A stretch of DNA of 64,000 bases from Albibacterium bauzanense (GTDB taxonomy: Bacteria; Bacteroidota; Bacteroidia; Sphingobacteriales; Sphingobacteriaceae). A program made the translations under genes and the position numbers. The notes beneath the pieces were generated by a model, which was not told the origin of the DNA, ran no database searches, and was given only the letters and a program-made list of their open reading frames with translations. Positions 7,405 to 16,048 of this stretch are shown in pieces. The stretch is taken from assembly GCF_004339765.1 (NCBI RefSeq), contig NZ_SMGO01000001.1, positions 930,001 through 994,000 on the forward strand, read 5' to 3'. Each line of letters starts with the position of its first letter. Position 1 is the stretch's first letter.

Positions 7405-8034
7405 TTATTCCGTTGGCTTTTTTAAACTTCTCAATTTACTTAAAAGAGATTCGTATTGATAAACAGCTTTAAGTATCTCTTTTGTAAATTCTATTGAAAT
7501 TTCCACTTCATTTTTTCCAACCTCATCAAAAGTGTTTGATTCAATGTGAGCAGCGTCATTTCCAAGAAGCCGCAATTCTTGCATTCCTTCAATTAGTTCC
7601 TTCGGAATAACAATTTTAGTTCCTAAATCTTGTAATCTTGCATATAAATTTTTCCCTGTTGCACCTCTATCAACACAAATTTCTTCTAACGTTTTTCTAA
7701 TCATTATTGCAGAAGCTATAAAGCAATTGTTTGAATGAGAAATAATTGCTTCTTGGAAAGCATTTAATACCTTATCAGGAATATTCTCTTTGTCAAAAGG
7801 GATGGTGTCGGAGGGATGCGTAATTATAAGTTCAGAACTTTGATTATTATAAATAAAAAACAGATGTCCGAAGCATTTACCATTCGGACAACGTCTAAGG
7901 CCAAAAGTTTTGTTATTATTTTGTATGTCAGCACCCACGGATTCAAATGTTCCGTTATGTCCACAATGCGGACATCTTGTGGAGATTCTTGTTCCGTTCG
8001 AATTTTGGATGAGCCCAGTTAGTTTAAATATCAT
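7405..8034 (-). CDS. DUF4145 domain protein with N-terminal zinc-ribbon-like motif
   Basis: A 209-residue protein. The N-terminus carries four cysteines in a CPHC and CPNGKC arrangement (residues 21, 24, 49 and 54), consistent with a zinc ribbon. The C-terminal half has the DUF4145 signature: a helix with ASAIMIRKTLEEIC, followed by LRLLGNDAAH near residues 152-161. DUF4145 domains (PF13643) occur in and around restriction systems and other defence loci, but their biochemical role is not established. It is transcribed toward the uracil-DNA-glycosylase-like gene. A -7-like element at 8066-8073 lies just upstream. Confidence 0.75.
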   Translation of the reverse strand: MIFKLTGLIQNSNGTRISTRCPHCGHNGTFESVGADIQNNNKTFGLRRCPNGKCFGHLFFIYNNQSSELIITHPSDTIPFDKENIPDKVLNAFQEAIISHSNNCFIASAIMIRKTLEEICVDRGATGKNLYARLQDLGTKIVIPKELIEGMQELRLLGNDAAHIESNTFDEVGKNEVEISIEFTKEILKAVYQYESLLSKLRSLKKPTE

Positions 8035-8065
8035 TAATTAGTCTTTTTATAATTAATGCAAGCAA

Positions 8066-8073
8066 CAAAATTA
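8066..8073 (-). promoter_or_regulatory. Candidate -7 element for the DUF4145 gene
   Basis: On the minus strand TAATTTTG fits TAnnTTTG exactly. The upstream TTTG is not found at the usual distance. Transcription would start near 8059, about 25 bp before the ATG at 8034. Confidence 0.4.
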
Positions 8074-8304
8074 ACGAAACAGAATTTCGCTAAATCGTCT
8101 CTATATCCGTAATGTGTTCTTACAAATATAATATTTCCCAGTAAACAAGCAAGATACTGCTTAATGAATATTGCATTGTTAATTGCTTCCTTTTATTATC
8201 TCTAATATTATGTCCTAGATACTTAGTATTAGATTCACTTTTCTTATTATATTTACTTTAAGCAATAAATAAACCTCAAAATTTTTAACATAAAGGACAC
8301 AGAA

Positions 8305-8326
8305 TCTTTACGCAAATGCGTAAAGA
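8305..8326. promoter_or_regulatory. Perfect 22-bp palindrome, possible operator
   Basis: TCTTTACGCA (8305-8314) and TGCGTAAAGA (8317-8326) are perfect inverted repeats separated by AA. The arms are too close for a good RNA hairpin and no T-run follows. A dimeric DNA-binding protein site is therefore more likely than a terminator. It sits alone in a 590-bp gene-free stretch, about 270 bp upstream of the DUF4145 start and 300 bp upstream of cutC. Confidence 0.5.
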
Positions 8327-8624
8327 CTAACACTATGGTATAATGCTGCACTAATTGATTTGAACGTTATCAATGAAGATATATTACTATTCTTGAAACA
8401 GGGAATTACTTATTACCATTATCAATCATAAACTACAATAGGATATATAGAATCTAAAGTACGAGAAGTTATTAGATCAAAATAAATATTTTTGCATAGT
8501 CAACAATTTTAATGCTCTATTTAACTAAGCTTCCGAAAGTTACTATCTTCAACCTGTATTTGTATATTCTGTAACCAGCAGAAACGACAAATGCTTAACC
8601 TTCTAAAAGTCATTATAAATAATC

Positions 8625-9353
8625 ATGAGAAATAAAGCTGTATTAGAAGTTTGTGCCTTTCACATTGATTCATGCATTATTGCAGAACGGTGTGGCGCCC
8701 TGAGGGTTGAATTATGCGACAATCCTATTGAGGGAGGCACAACACCAAGCTATGGAACAATTAAGCAAGTAAGAGAAAAAATTTCCATCAAGCTATACCC
8801 ACTCCTGAGGCCACGTTCAGGAAATTATTTTTATAGCGATGAAGAATTTGATATTTTGAAAGATGATATAGAAATATGCAAGCAATTAGGATGTGATGGC
8901 ATTTCTGTCGGAGTATCAAAAATCAATGCTGAAATTGATACTGAAAGATTAAAACGTATTGTGGAATGGGCAGGCCCGATGGGCGTTACTTGCAATCGCG
9001 TATTTGATTGCTCGCCTGATCCATTTAAGGCTTTGGAAGATATTATTGATTGCGGATGTGAACGCGTACTTACATCCGGTCAAAAAAGTACTGCTAATGA
9101 TGCAGCCTACCTCTTAAAGCAATTGGTGCAGCAGGCGGATGGCCGAATCATTATAATGCCCGGAGCAGGAGTAAACTCATCAAACATCTTGAATCTTAAA
9201 AATGCAAGCGGCGCAATGGAATTCCATTCATCTGCAAGAAAAATAGCTCCTAATCCTGTTACTTATATTAATAAGGAAGTTAGCGATTATGGCAATGTTT
9301 ATATTGCTGATGAAACTGAAGTAAAGGCAATGATTGATGCGTTAAATAATTAG
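8625..9353 (+). CDS. cutC: CutC family protein
   Basis: A 242-residue TIM-barrel protein with the CutC hallmarks: VEVCAFHIDS-like N-terminus (here LEVCAFHIDS), GALRVELCDN, GGTTPSYG, RPRSGNYFYSDEE and MPGAGVNSSNI. CutC was first linked to copper homeostasis in E. coli, but that role is disputed and the enzyme's real substrate is unknown. It is cytoplasmic, with length normal for the family. It begins with ATG 8625. The next gene on the same strand, DUF2200, starts 78 bp later, so the two may be independent or loosely co-transcribed. Confidence 0.93.
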   Translation: MRNKAVLEVCAFHIDSCIIAERCGALRVELCDNPIEGGTTPSYGTIKQVREKISIKLYPLLRPRSGNYFYSDEEFDILKDDIEICKQLGCDGISVGVSKINAEIDTERLKRIVEWAGPMGVTCNRVFDCSPDPFKALEDIIDCGCERVLTSGQKSTANDAAYLLKQLVQQADGRIIIMPGAGVNSSNILNLKNASGAMEFHSSARKIAPNPVTYINKEVSDYGNVYIADETEVKAMIDALNN

Positions 9354-9431
9354 TCTTATTAATAAAAGAATTTTTAAAGTATATTTATTTCAAACTCCTT
9401 CTAAGGAGCATCAACACTAAAAACTCAAGAT

Positions 9432-9800
9432 ATGGACAATTCCGATAAACACAACCAACGTATTGCAAAAATGACCTTTGCTTCAGTCTATCCAATGTAT
9501 CTCAAAAAAGTGGAGAACAAAGGAAGGTCAAAAGAAGAATTGCATCAAGTTATAGAGTGGTTAACAGGCTTCGACAACAACAAATTGCAGGAACTAATAA
9601 AAGAAAATGTGACCTTTGAAACATTCTTCCAATCCGCTTCGCTAAATCCCAATGCGCAACTCATCACTGGATTAATCTGTGGCTATCGGATAGAAGAAAT
9701 TGAGAACCCATTGACGAAGCAGGTTCGATATTTGGATAAGCTGGTGGATGAATTAGCCAAGGGGAGAAAAATGGAGAAGATATTGCGTAACCCTATATAA
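9432..9800 (+). CDS. DUF2200 family protein
   Basis: A 122-residue cytoplasmic protein matching the DUF2200 layout. It has an N-terminal HNQRIAKMTFASVYPMY, a central helix with EWLTGF, an FFQSASLNPNA segment, and the conserved ITGLICGYRIEEIENPLTKQVRYLDKLVDELA region written here only by its features: GYR, NP, and the basic helix. The family is widespread in bacteria and has no established function. It ends in a basic tail (KGRKMEKILR). There is no operon partner beyond the preceding cutC at 78 bp. Confidence 0.85.
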   Translation: MDNSDKHNQRIAKMTFASVYPMYLKKVENKGRSKEELHQVIEWLTGFDNNKLQELIKENVTFETFFQSASLNPNAQLITGLICGYRIEEIENPLTKQVRYLDKLVDELAKGRKMEKILRNPI

Positions 9801-9953
9801 TAACAACAAACAAACGAAGTCCATCACCAACGCTAAGCTTAATCCATCTAAGCACTTTCCTCCATTTTATGGTTAATTTATTCATTTTTTTATACCATAA
9901 GAACCTCGTTATTTGAATAGATATAGAAGCCTAACATCTATAAAAATTTCATT

Positions 9954-11570
9954 ATGGCGAATTCCTTTATAAAATCAGCGATACTAGCAATTACTCTTTT
10001 AGTGGGTTTACAAGCTTGTACTTCAACAAGTAATCAAGATCCTACTATAGAAAAAGAAGCACCCGAAGTTATCTATCATGTTTTCCAGCGTAGTTTTTAT
10101 GATTCAAATGGAGACGCAAATGGAGATTTAAACGGTTTACGTGATAAACTAGATTATTTACAAGACCTAGGTGTTACTTCAATCCTAATGGTACCGCTTT
10201 ATGAATCAGTATATTATCATAATTACTTCTCAAGCGATTTTGAGAAAATCGACTCGACCTATGGAACAAAAGAAGATTACCTGGCTTTAGTTCATGACAT
10301 CCATGAAAGAGGAATGAAAATATACATGGACATGGAGACTCAATACGTCACTCAAGATCATCTTTGGTATAAAGACTCTTATAAAAACCCTAAATCAGTT
10401 TACAGCGATTATATTTTATATGAGGATTCACTTAACGAAAAACCCTCTACAATCGTTGCAGATCTCACAGAACTTGTAGGATACAACGGTGTTACGCATA
10501 AAATCACTACCGTTAACTTATTAAATAAAGAAGTATTAGAATACAATAAAGAGCTATTTAAACACTGGATGGATCCAAATGGAGATGGAGACTTTAAAGA
10601 TGGTGTAGATGGTTTCCGTTTAGATCATATGATGGACCATCTGGATAATAAACCTCAACTTACAGATCTATTCACTAAATTCTGGAATCCTTTAATCAGT
10701 AGTTTAAAAGAACTCAATCCAAAAATAAACATTATAGCAGAGCAAGCAGATTGGAGCTCCTATGGCATTGACTATCTAACAGAAGGAAATGTTGATGTAG
10801 TCTTCGCTTTCAGACTAATGGGTGCTATACGCAATTTAGATAAAAAAGAAATTGTAACCATGGCTGATACTATATTCTCTATCACTCCTAAAAATAAAGG
10901 ACAAATAGTTTTTATTGAAAATCATGATATCCCTCGCTTTGCAACAGTGGTAGAAAAAGACCTTCCTAAAATGAAGGTCGGCGCAGCTTTGAATCTATTA
11001 ATAGGAGGCATTCCTTCAGTTTATTATGGACAAGAAATTGGCATGGCTGGTGGCGGAAGCCTGGGACTATTTGGTGGAATTACTGACGCTAATGAAATCC
11101 CGGAACGCGAAGCTTTTGAATGGTTTAAAAGTGATACTGGCAAAGGAATGGCATTATGGTATAAAGATTCAGGCCCATGGTGGGATAACCGAAATAACAA
11201 ACCAGATGACGGAATATCATTAGAAGAACAAAAAGATGATCCATCTTCACTTTGGAATTACTACAAAACACTTATCCAATTACGAAAATCGTCTCAAGCT
11301 CTTGGTTTTGGAGATTATATAACGTTAAACAATACAAATGATCAACTCTATTCTTTCATGAGATATATTGATGATCAAGCTGCCATCGTTATTATTAATC
11401 TTTCTTCAGAGCCACAATCTGCAGATGTAGACTTACAAAACAGTCCGGTCCAGATTGAAGGAAAAAGCTTAAAAACTACTTTTGGAAACGTTGAAGCAAA
11501 AATAAGCGGACAAACGCTAACAAGCAGTCTACAAGGCTACGGTGTCCAGGTATATGAACTAATTAAATAG
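9954..11570 (+). CDS. Alpha-amylase family (GH13) lipoprotein
   Basis: A 538-residue glycoside hydrolase of family GH13. It starts with a lipoprotein signal whose Cys is residue 22 (LLVGLQAC), so it should be anchored on the outer membrane or cell surface. The catalytic (beta/alpha)8 barrel carries the GFRLDH nucleophile Asp224, the acid/base Glu263 in IIAEQ, and the transition-state stabiliser Asp325 in ENHD. A short beta domain C follows from about residue 450. Members of this group cut alpha-glucans such as starch or maltodextrins. The gene converges with the maltose operon, and its last 8 bp overlap the esterase at 11563. It probably supplies oligosaccharides to the GH65 phosphorylase and MFS transporter. 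The exact substrate is inferred. Confidence 0.9.
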   Translation: MANSFIKSAILAITLLVGLQACTSTSNQDPTIEKEAPEVIYHVFQRSFYDSNGDANGDLNGLRDKLDYLQDLGVTSILMVPLYESVYYHNYFSSDFEKIDSTYGTKEDYLALVHDIHERGMKIYMDMETQYVTQDHLWYKDSYKNPKSVYSDYILYEDSLNEKPSTIVADLTELVGYNGVTHKITTVNLLNKEVLEYNKELFKHWMDPNGDGDFKDGVDGFRLDHMMDHLDNKPQLTDLFTKFWNPLISSLKELNPKINIIAEQADWSSYGIDYLTEGNVDVVFAFRLMGAIRNLDKKEIVTMADTIFSITPKNKGQIVFIENHDIPRFATVVEKDLPKMKVGAALNLLIGGIPSVYYGQEIGMAGGGSLGLFGGITDANEIPEREAFEWFKSDTGKGMALWYKDSGPWWDNRNNKPDDGISLEEQKDDPSSLWNYYKTLIQLRKSSQALGFGDYITLNNTNDQLYSFMRYIDDQAAIVIINLSSEPQSADVDLQNSPVQIEGKSLKTTFGNVEAKISGQTLTSSLQGYGVQVYELIK

Positions 11571-12366
11571 AAGCAAAAAACTGTAAAGTTCTGGAAACCT
11601 GCTCTTGCCAATATGGCCATTCATGTTTCCCAACAAACTCTTCGTAAACATGTGGAATGCCCTTTAAGGTTAATTGTTGATGCAAATGCCGATTCTGATC
11701 AATCAATAAATCATCTTTCCCACAGTCAAATCGTATAGGCGGAAGTTGATTTTTATAACGTAAGAATGTTTCAAAAACATCTTCTTCCACAGAGTCACTT
11801 TGCCTGAAATTAGCTATATCTTCCTCTACGAATAAGCTCATTTGCTCTAAATTCGTAATAGAAGAATGCGCTGAAATGCCTTTAAAAATAGAAGAATACT
11901 TGGCTCCTATCCTCATTGCACCAAAGCCACCCATAGAAAGGCCGCCAATAAAAAGAGAAGAATTGCTGCTTACATATCCAATAGTCTGCCGAACAGCATT
12001 CGGCACATCTTCAACAATCCACTTTTCAAAATTAAAAGAGTTATGCTGAAGATAAGCAGACCCATCTCCCCATAACCCGTCTGATGGCATCGCGATTACC
12101 ATTGGCATAATCACCCCTGCTTCCATTAATTCAAGGGCTTTTAAATGTACACCACCCTGATGTGTCCAACTCCAGCAACTTCCATATACACCATGTAAAA
12201 GAATAATCAATGGAATATCTTTCTGCAATTCCACACCCGGGGGAACAAAAACACAAATATCTCCCCGCCCTTTTAAATTAGGAGTCTTTACTGTTATAAA
12301 ACGCAGATGATTAGATTCAAACACTGGATTTGAAACTTCAATCGTTCGAAATGTTGAATTACTCAT
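11563..12366 (-). CDS. Esterase of the esterase D / enterochelin-esterase-like family
   Basis: A 267-residue alpha/beta hydrolase (PF00756 type) without a signal peptide. The oxyanion-hole motif LLHGVYGS lies at about residues 57-63, the nucleophile Ser144 sits in GGLSMGG, an acid is likely in FDCGKDD, and the His in GKHEWPYW. It is the last gene of the maltose operon: its ATG shares one base (TAATG) with the stop of the alcohol dehydrogenase gene, and its end overlaps the convergent GH13 gene by 8 bp. The pair with a Zn-ADH recalls formaldehyde-detoxifying FrmA/FrmB, but the sequence is closer to broad carboxylesterases. The substrate is unknown. Confidence 0.85.
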   Translation of the reverse strand: MSNSTFRTIEVSNPVFESNHLRFITVKTPNLKGRGDICVFVPPGVELQKDIPLIILLHGVYGSCWSWTHQGGVHLKALELMEAGVIMPMVIAMPSDGLWGDGSAYLQHNSFNFEKWIVEDVPNAVRQTIGYVSSNSSLFIGGLSMGGFGAMRIGAKYSSIFKGISAHSSITNLEQMSLFVEEDIANFRQSDSVEEDVFETFLRYKNQLPPIRFDCGKDDLLIDQNRHLHQQLTLKGIPHVYEEFVGKHEWPYWQEQVSRTLQFFASI

Positions 12367-13475
12367 TAAAATTTAATTACTCCTTTTGCATTTTTACCCT
12401 GTAGCATATCATCAAATGCCTGTTTCAAATTATCAATGGAATAAGATCTGGTAATCATTTCTTCTAATAGAATCTCACCCTCTTCATAATGTTTGATAAT
12501 TTTTGGGAAGTCAACTTGTGGACAACATTTTCCATATAACGGATTAATATATACTTTATCCCACTCAAATAAATTCATATCAAACTTAATTTCCTGTTCA
12601 ATACCACTAACCTGAACAGCCGTTCCTGCATTTCTTACCATTGCCAATGGGGCAGCACCTAATTGAGGAATAGCTGTACATTCAAATGCATAATCAGCAC
12701 CACGGCCATCAGTCATTTCTTTAACTTTCTGAGCGGCTTTTAATAATTCAATATCGTCTTTATCTGCTAACAAGGTATGTGTCGCTCCAAACTTCACAGC
12801 CATTTCTAAACGATTTCTATTAATATCAATGGCAATAATCTTCTCTGCTTTAGAAATACGAGCACCTTGTATTACATTTAAACCCACACCTCCTGTTCCC
12901 AATACAACAACAGAAGACCCTGGCAAAACCTTTGCAGCATTCACAACTGACCCGTAACCTGTCATAACCCCGCAACTAATAATGCTTGCTGCAGAAAATG
13001 ACATGCTTTCTGAGGTGTTTTTTACAACGGCTGTATCCTTTACAAGGGTATATTCTGCAATTGTTCCAATATTAAAAGATCGCTGTATTTCTTTCCTTTT
13101 CCAGGTAGTTCCAGCAGAATGTGCATGCCCTTCAGAAAAGGGTTTAGAACTTGCAATAACCGGTGAATTATTTTCACAAAGATGCTGATTACCAAGAGTA
13201 CATTGAAAACAAAAACCACAATGCATTGCCCAAGTAAGAATAACAGAATCACCAACTGATACATTTTCTACCTTATCACCAATCGCTATAACCTCTCCTG
13301 CACCCTCATGTCCAAGCACCAGATTTTGCCCCCAGGAAAGTGAATCAAAATCTGTATGACAAAGACCGGCCGCCTTTATTTTCACTAAAACCTCATGCTC
13401 TTCAGGTGCTCCTACTTCTATTTCGTCTATCACAAAATCACCTCTACCATCTGTAATGGCCGCTTTGCATCTCAT
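12366..13475 (-). CDS. Zinc-dependent alcohol dehydrogenase
   Basis: A 369-residue medium-chain dehydrogenase. The catalytic zinc ligands include Cys39 in GLCHTD and His56 in GHEGAGE. The structural zinc site is the four-cysteine lobe CGFCFQC at residues 86-100. The Rossmann motif VVLGTGGVG lies near residue 190, followed by an Asp that favours NAD. This is the class III/alcohol dehydrogenase layout with NAD(H). It is translationally coupled to the esterase (TAATG overlap) and follows the CBM20-like esterase by 50 bp. Its role in a maltose operon is not obvious; it may oxidise an alcohol released by the esterases. Length is normal for the family. Confidence 0.9.
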   Translation of the reverse strand: MRCKAAITDGRGDFVIDEIEVGAPEEHEVLVKIKAAGLCHTDFDSLSWGQNLVLGHEGAGEVIAIGDKVENVSVGDSVILTWAMHCGFCFQCTLGNQHLCENNSPVIASSKPFSEGHAHSAGTTWKRKEIQRSFNIGTIAEYTLVKDTAVVKNTSESMSFSAASIISCGVMTGYGSVVNAAKVLPGSSVVVLGTGGVGLNVIQGARISKAEKIIAIDINRNRLEMAVKFGATHTLLADKDDIELLKAAQKVKEMTDGRGADYAFECTAIPQLGAAPLAMVRNAGTAVQVSGIEQEIKFDMNLFEWDKVYINPLYGKCCPQVDFPKIIKHYEEGEILLEEMITRSYSIDNLKQAFDDMLQGKNAKGVIKF

Positions 13476-13525
13476 TATATCCTATTTTTTTGTTCTTATA
13501 AATTTTACTCTCACGCCGACAGGTC

Positions 13526-14668
13526 TTACTTTCCAAACAAAAACATCAATGGAATTTCCAATCGTTTCGACCAAGCCTGTTCATTATGAAATTCTCCGGG
13601 GAAAACTTCATATTTCAATTCAATTTCAGAATGCTTGCTTACCAACAGCTTGTCCATCTCATCATTTGCTGGCAAAAAATGCTTATCAAGTTCCTGATCA
13701 CCGCAGTCAAGATATAATCGTGTCCCAGCTAATTTCTTATTTGATTCTGCAACTTGTTTCAATATATTTCCATCATCAAATGCAAACCCACTCGATAATC
13801 CGGCTGCCTTAGAAAACACATCCGGATGTAACCACGCCATATAAAAAGAAATCAGCCCACCCATAGAAGAGCCCAACATCGCTGTATTAGCTTTATCTGT
13901 TTTCGTTCTATAATTCTTATCTATAAATGGCTTTAAATTATCAACAATAAAATTGAGATAATCCATTCCTTCAGGTGTTCCTGAATATTCTACCCACCTG
14001 TCTTTTGTATTACTAATAGCTACAATAATAAATTCTTCAGTCTTGCCGGCCTTCATTAAACTATCAGCTATTTCATCCATGCGCCATTCCCTTCCATAAG
14101 AAGTACTTTGATCCATCAGATTCTGACCATCATGCGCATAAAGTACCGGATAACGTTTATCTGACGACTCATCATAAGAAGGCGGCAACCATACAACTAC
14201 ATCTCGGGTATTCTTTAAATGCGTATCCGCAAACTGATGATGGTATCTTACATTTCCTGTAATGCTCCGATTGTATAAATCATTCCAATTTGTTGGATGT
14301 ATAACTAAAGTCGTATCCTTCACTAAGGAAAAAGGCTGCGGTGCTACATCTCCATTATAATACATAGCCTCCTTATAGTAAGATCCTCTCGTAATTTTAA
14401 AGTTCACAAAAGAATTACCAGGAAAATAGCCTTCATATACCCAGGTTGAATCATTCTCTCTTTCCATCCTTGGTGCAGAAGGATAAAACCAATTTCCTAT
14501 TTTGCTATCCTCACCTACTAAAATCAGCGTATCATTCAATGGAGTACTTGCAGGTGAAATAACCTTTACCTTTAAAAGATGGTCCTGAGCTTCCAGATTC
14601 AAAGCAGACATCAAACAAATAACTATTAGTCCAAACAAAGATTTCCACATCGCATTCATTTTTAACAA
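13526..14668 (-). CDS. Secreted esterase with N-terminal starch-binding-like (CBM20/CBM48) domain
   Basis: A 380-residue protein with an N-terminal signal peptide ending near residue 27 (LNLEAQ). Residues 30-125 resemble a CBM20-type starch-binding module: VISPASTPLNDTLILVG, a GNW turn, and an ITRGSYYKE strand. Residues about 150-380 form a PF00756 esterase with GSSMGG (nucleophile Ser268), a LDCGDQE acid loop and a GEFHNEQAW His. It probably acts on an ester-bearing carbohydrate in the periplasm, which is inference from the domain pair. Several Met codons near the start (residues 1, 4 and 7) are possible starts. It lies in the maltose operon between the MFS gene and the alcohol dehydrogenase. 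Confidence 0.82.
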   Translation of the reverse strand: MLKMNAMWKSLFGLIVICLMSALNLEAQDHLLKVKVISPASTPLNDTLILVGEDSKIGNWFYPSAPRMERENDSTWVYEGYFPGNSFVNFKITRGSYYKEAMYYNGDVAPQPFSLVKDTTLVIHPTNWNDLYNRSITGNVRYHHQFADTHLKNTRDVVVWLPPSYDESSDKRYPVLYAHDGQNLMDQSTSYGREWRMDEIADSLMKAGKTEEFIIVAISNTKDRWVEYSGTPEGMDYLNFIVDNLKPFIDKNYRTKTDKANTAMLGSSMGGLISFYMAWLHPDVFSKAAGLSSGFAFDDGNILKQVAESNKKLAGTRLYLDCGDQELDKHFLPANDEMDKLLVSKHSEIELKYEVFPGEFHNEQAWSKRLEIPLMFLFGK

Positions 14669-14698
14669 TTTACTTATTTTTCTAATAAGGTGTATTCT

Positions 14699-16048
14699 CT
14701 ATCCTGCCTCTTTCCTTTCCCGAATATTTATCGCCGTAAAAGCCCCTATAATCATAAAAACACCAGCCATTACAAGTGCCCAAACTGTTTCGCCCTGAAA
14801 AAAATATTTTATCAGCAATCCTCCCAAAAAACCACATACCAATTGAGGTAAGGTTATAAAGAAATTAAAAATACCCATGTATACACCCATCTTTCTTACA
14901 GGAATATAAGATGATAGAATAGCGTATGGCATTGCCAGAATACTACCCCAAGCTAAACCGATACCTATCATAGATAATAGCAAAGTAGCAGGCTCAGTAA
15001 CAAAGTAAATGGATATCATTCCTGCGCCACCGGCAATTAATGAAATTGCATGAGCTATCTTTTTATTTGTTTTCCGGGCAATCCACGGTAAGCATAATGC
15101 ATAAACTGCTGCAATACCATTATAAATACCAAACAACATACCCACCCAATTTCCGGCATCAGCATACATGGCTGAACTTGTATCATTGGAAGGCAAATTA
15201 TATACATGTTGTGCAACAGCCGGGGTCATGTAAACCCACATCATAAACAATGCAAACCAGGAAAAGAACTGAACAATTCCCAATTGCAACATAGTTTTAG
15301 GCATCGATGCAAAATCATGCATAATGACCCGTATTCCATTATCTTTCTTAGAACTCACCAGTTCTGTTGAACCAGTATCATTCAATTCAAATTCAGCAAA
15401 CTCCTTAGGAGAATATTCTTTTGTAGTAAAAACCGTCCATAACAGTGTAAACAACATCAAAAAGGCTCCTGCATAAAAAGAATAGACTACATTATCCGGA
15501 ACCTGCCCGACGATAGCAGTTTTATTTACTCCTAAATTTGCCAACACATAAGGCATCAATGAGCCTAAAACAGCACCAATGCTTATTAAAAACGTCTGAA
15601 TAGAAAACCCCTGACTTATCTGGCTCTCGGGTAATTTATCAGCTACCAAAGCACGAAAAGGCTCCATCGCAATGTTAAAAGATGCATCCATTATCATCAA
15701 CATTCCTGCACCTATCCAAACAGGAGCCATCAAAGCTGATAAAAAGGAGGCATTGGGCATCAGCATCAAGGCTGTCGCCGCTAAAATAGCTCCTCCTAAA
15801 AAATATGGTCTTCTCCTTCCCAACCGGGTCCAGGTACGATCACTATAATGGCCGATAATTGGTTGGATCAACATCCCCGTTATGGGTGCTGCCAGCCAAA
15901 ACAAAGACAAATGTTCAATATCAGCGCCAAATGTTTGTAAAATTCTTGAGGCATTTCCTGTCTGCAAAGCAAAACCGAATTGAATTCCTAAAAATCCAAT
16001 GCTCATATTCCAGATCTGGATAAGCGGTAAAGTGGGTTTCAATTTCAT
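14699..16048 (-). CDS. MFS sugar transporter, probably maltose/maltodextrin
   Basis: A 449-residue protein with about 12 transmembrane segments. The loop between segments 2 and 3 reads HYSDRTWTRLGRRRPY, the MFS signature variant found in SLC45/GPH-like disaccharide carriers. It belongs to the group of Bacteroidota MFS genes that sit next to GH65 maltose phosphorylases. It overlaps the phosphorylase gene by 4 bp (ATGA) and is followed 30 bp later by the CBM20-like esterase, so coupling is strong. The substrate is inferred as a disaccharide or short maltodextrin moved across the inner membrane, to be cut inside by phosphorolysis. No SusCD-type importer belongs to this operon. Confidence 0.85.
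   Translation of the reverse strand: MKLKPTLPLIQIWNMSIGFLGIQFGFALQTGNASRILQTFGADIEHLSLFWLAAPITGMLIQPIIGHYSDRTWTRLGRRRPYFLGGAILAATALMLMPNASFLSALMAPVWIGAGMLMIMDASFNIAMEPFRALVADKLPESQISQGFSIQTFLISIGAVLGSLMPYVLANLGVNKTAIVGQVPDNVVYSFYAGAFLMLFTLLWTVFTTKEYSPKEFAEFELNDTGSTELVSSKKDNGIRVIMHDFASMPKTMLQLGIVQFFSWFALFMMWVYMTPAVAQHVYNLPSNDTSSAMYADAGNWVGMLFGIYNGIAAVYALCLPWIARKTNKKIAHAISLIAGGAGMISIYFVTEPATLLLSMIGIGLAWGSILAMPYAILSSYIPVRKMGVYMGIFNFFITLPQLVCGFLGGLLIKYFFQGETVWALVMAGVFMIIGAFTAINIRERKEAG

Larger units (their letters stand above)
8035..8624. other. Gene-free stretch of about 590 bp
   Basis: No supportable reading frame is present on either strand. The stretch is strongly AT-rich. It contains one striking 22-bp palindrome (8305-8326, listed separately), a -7-like element for the DUF4145 gene near its left end, and a TATTTTTG at 8487-8494 that could serve cutC. 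It marks the right end of the accessory block. Confidence 0.5.

Noticed and set aside
2148-8624. A tRNA-integrated mobile island with attachment sites
   Set aside because: I looked for a second copy of the tRNA-Ser(GGA) 3' end in the right part of the block and found none, and no integrase was seen.
11563-13475. Formaldehyde detoxification pair (frmA/frmB)
   Set aside because: A zinc alcohol dehydrogenase and an esterase are adjacent, but the esterase lacks close S-formylglutathione hydrolase features and the genes belong to a carbohydrate operon.
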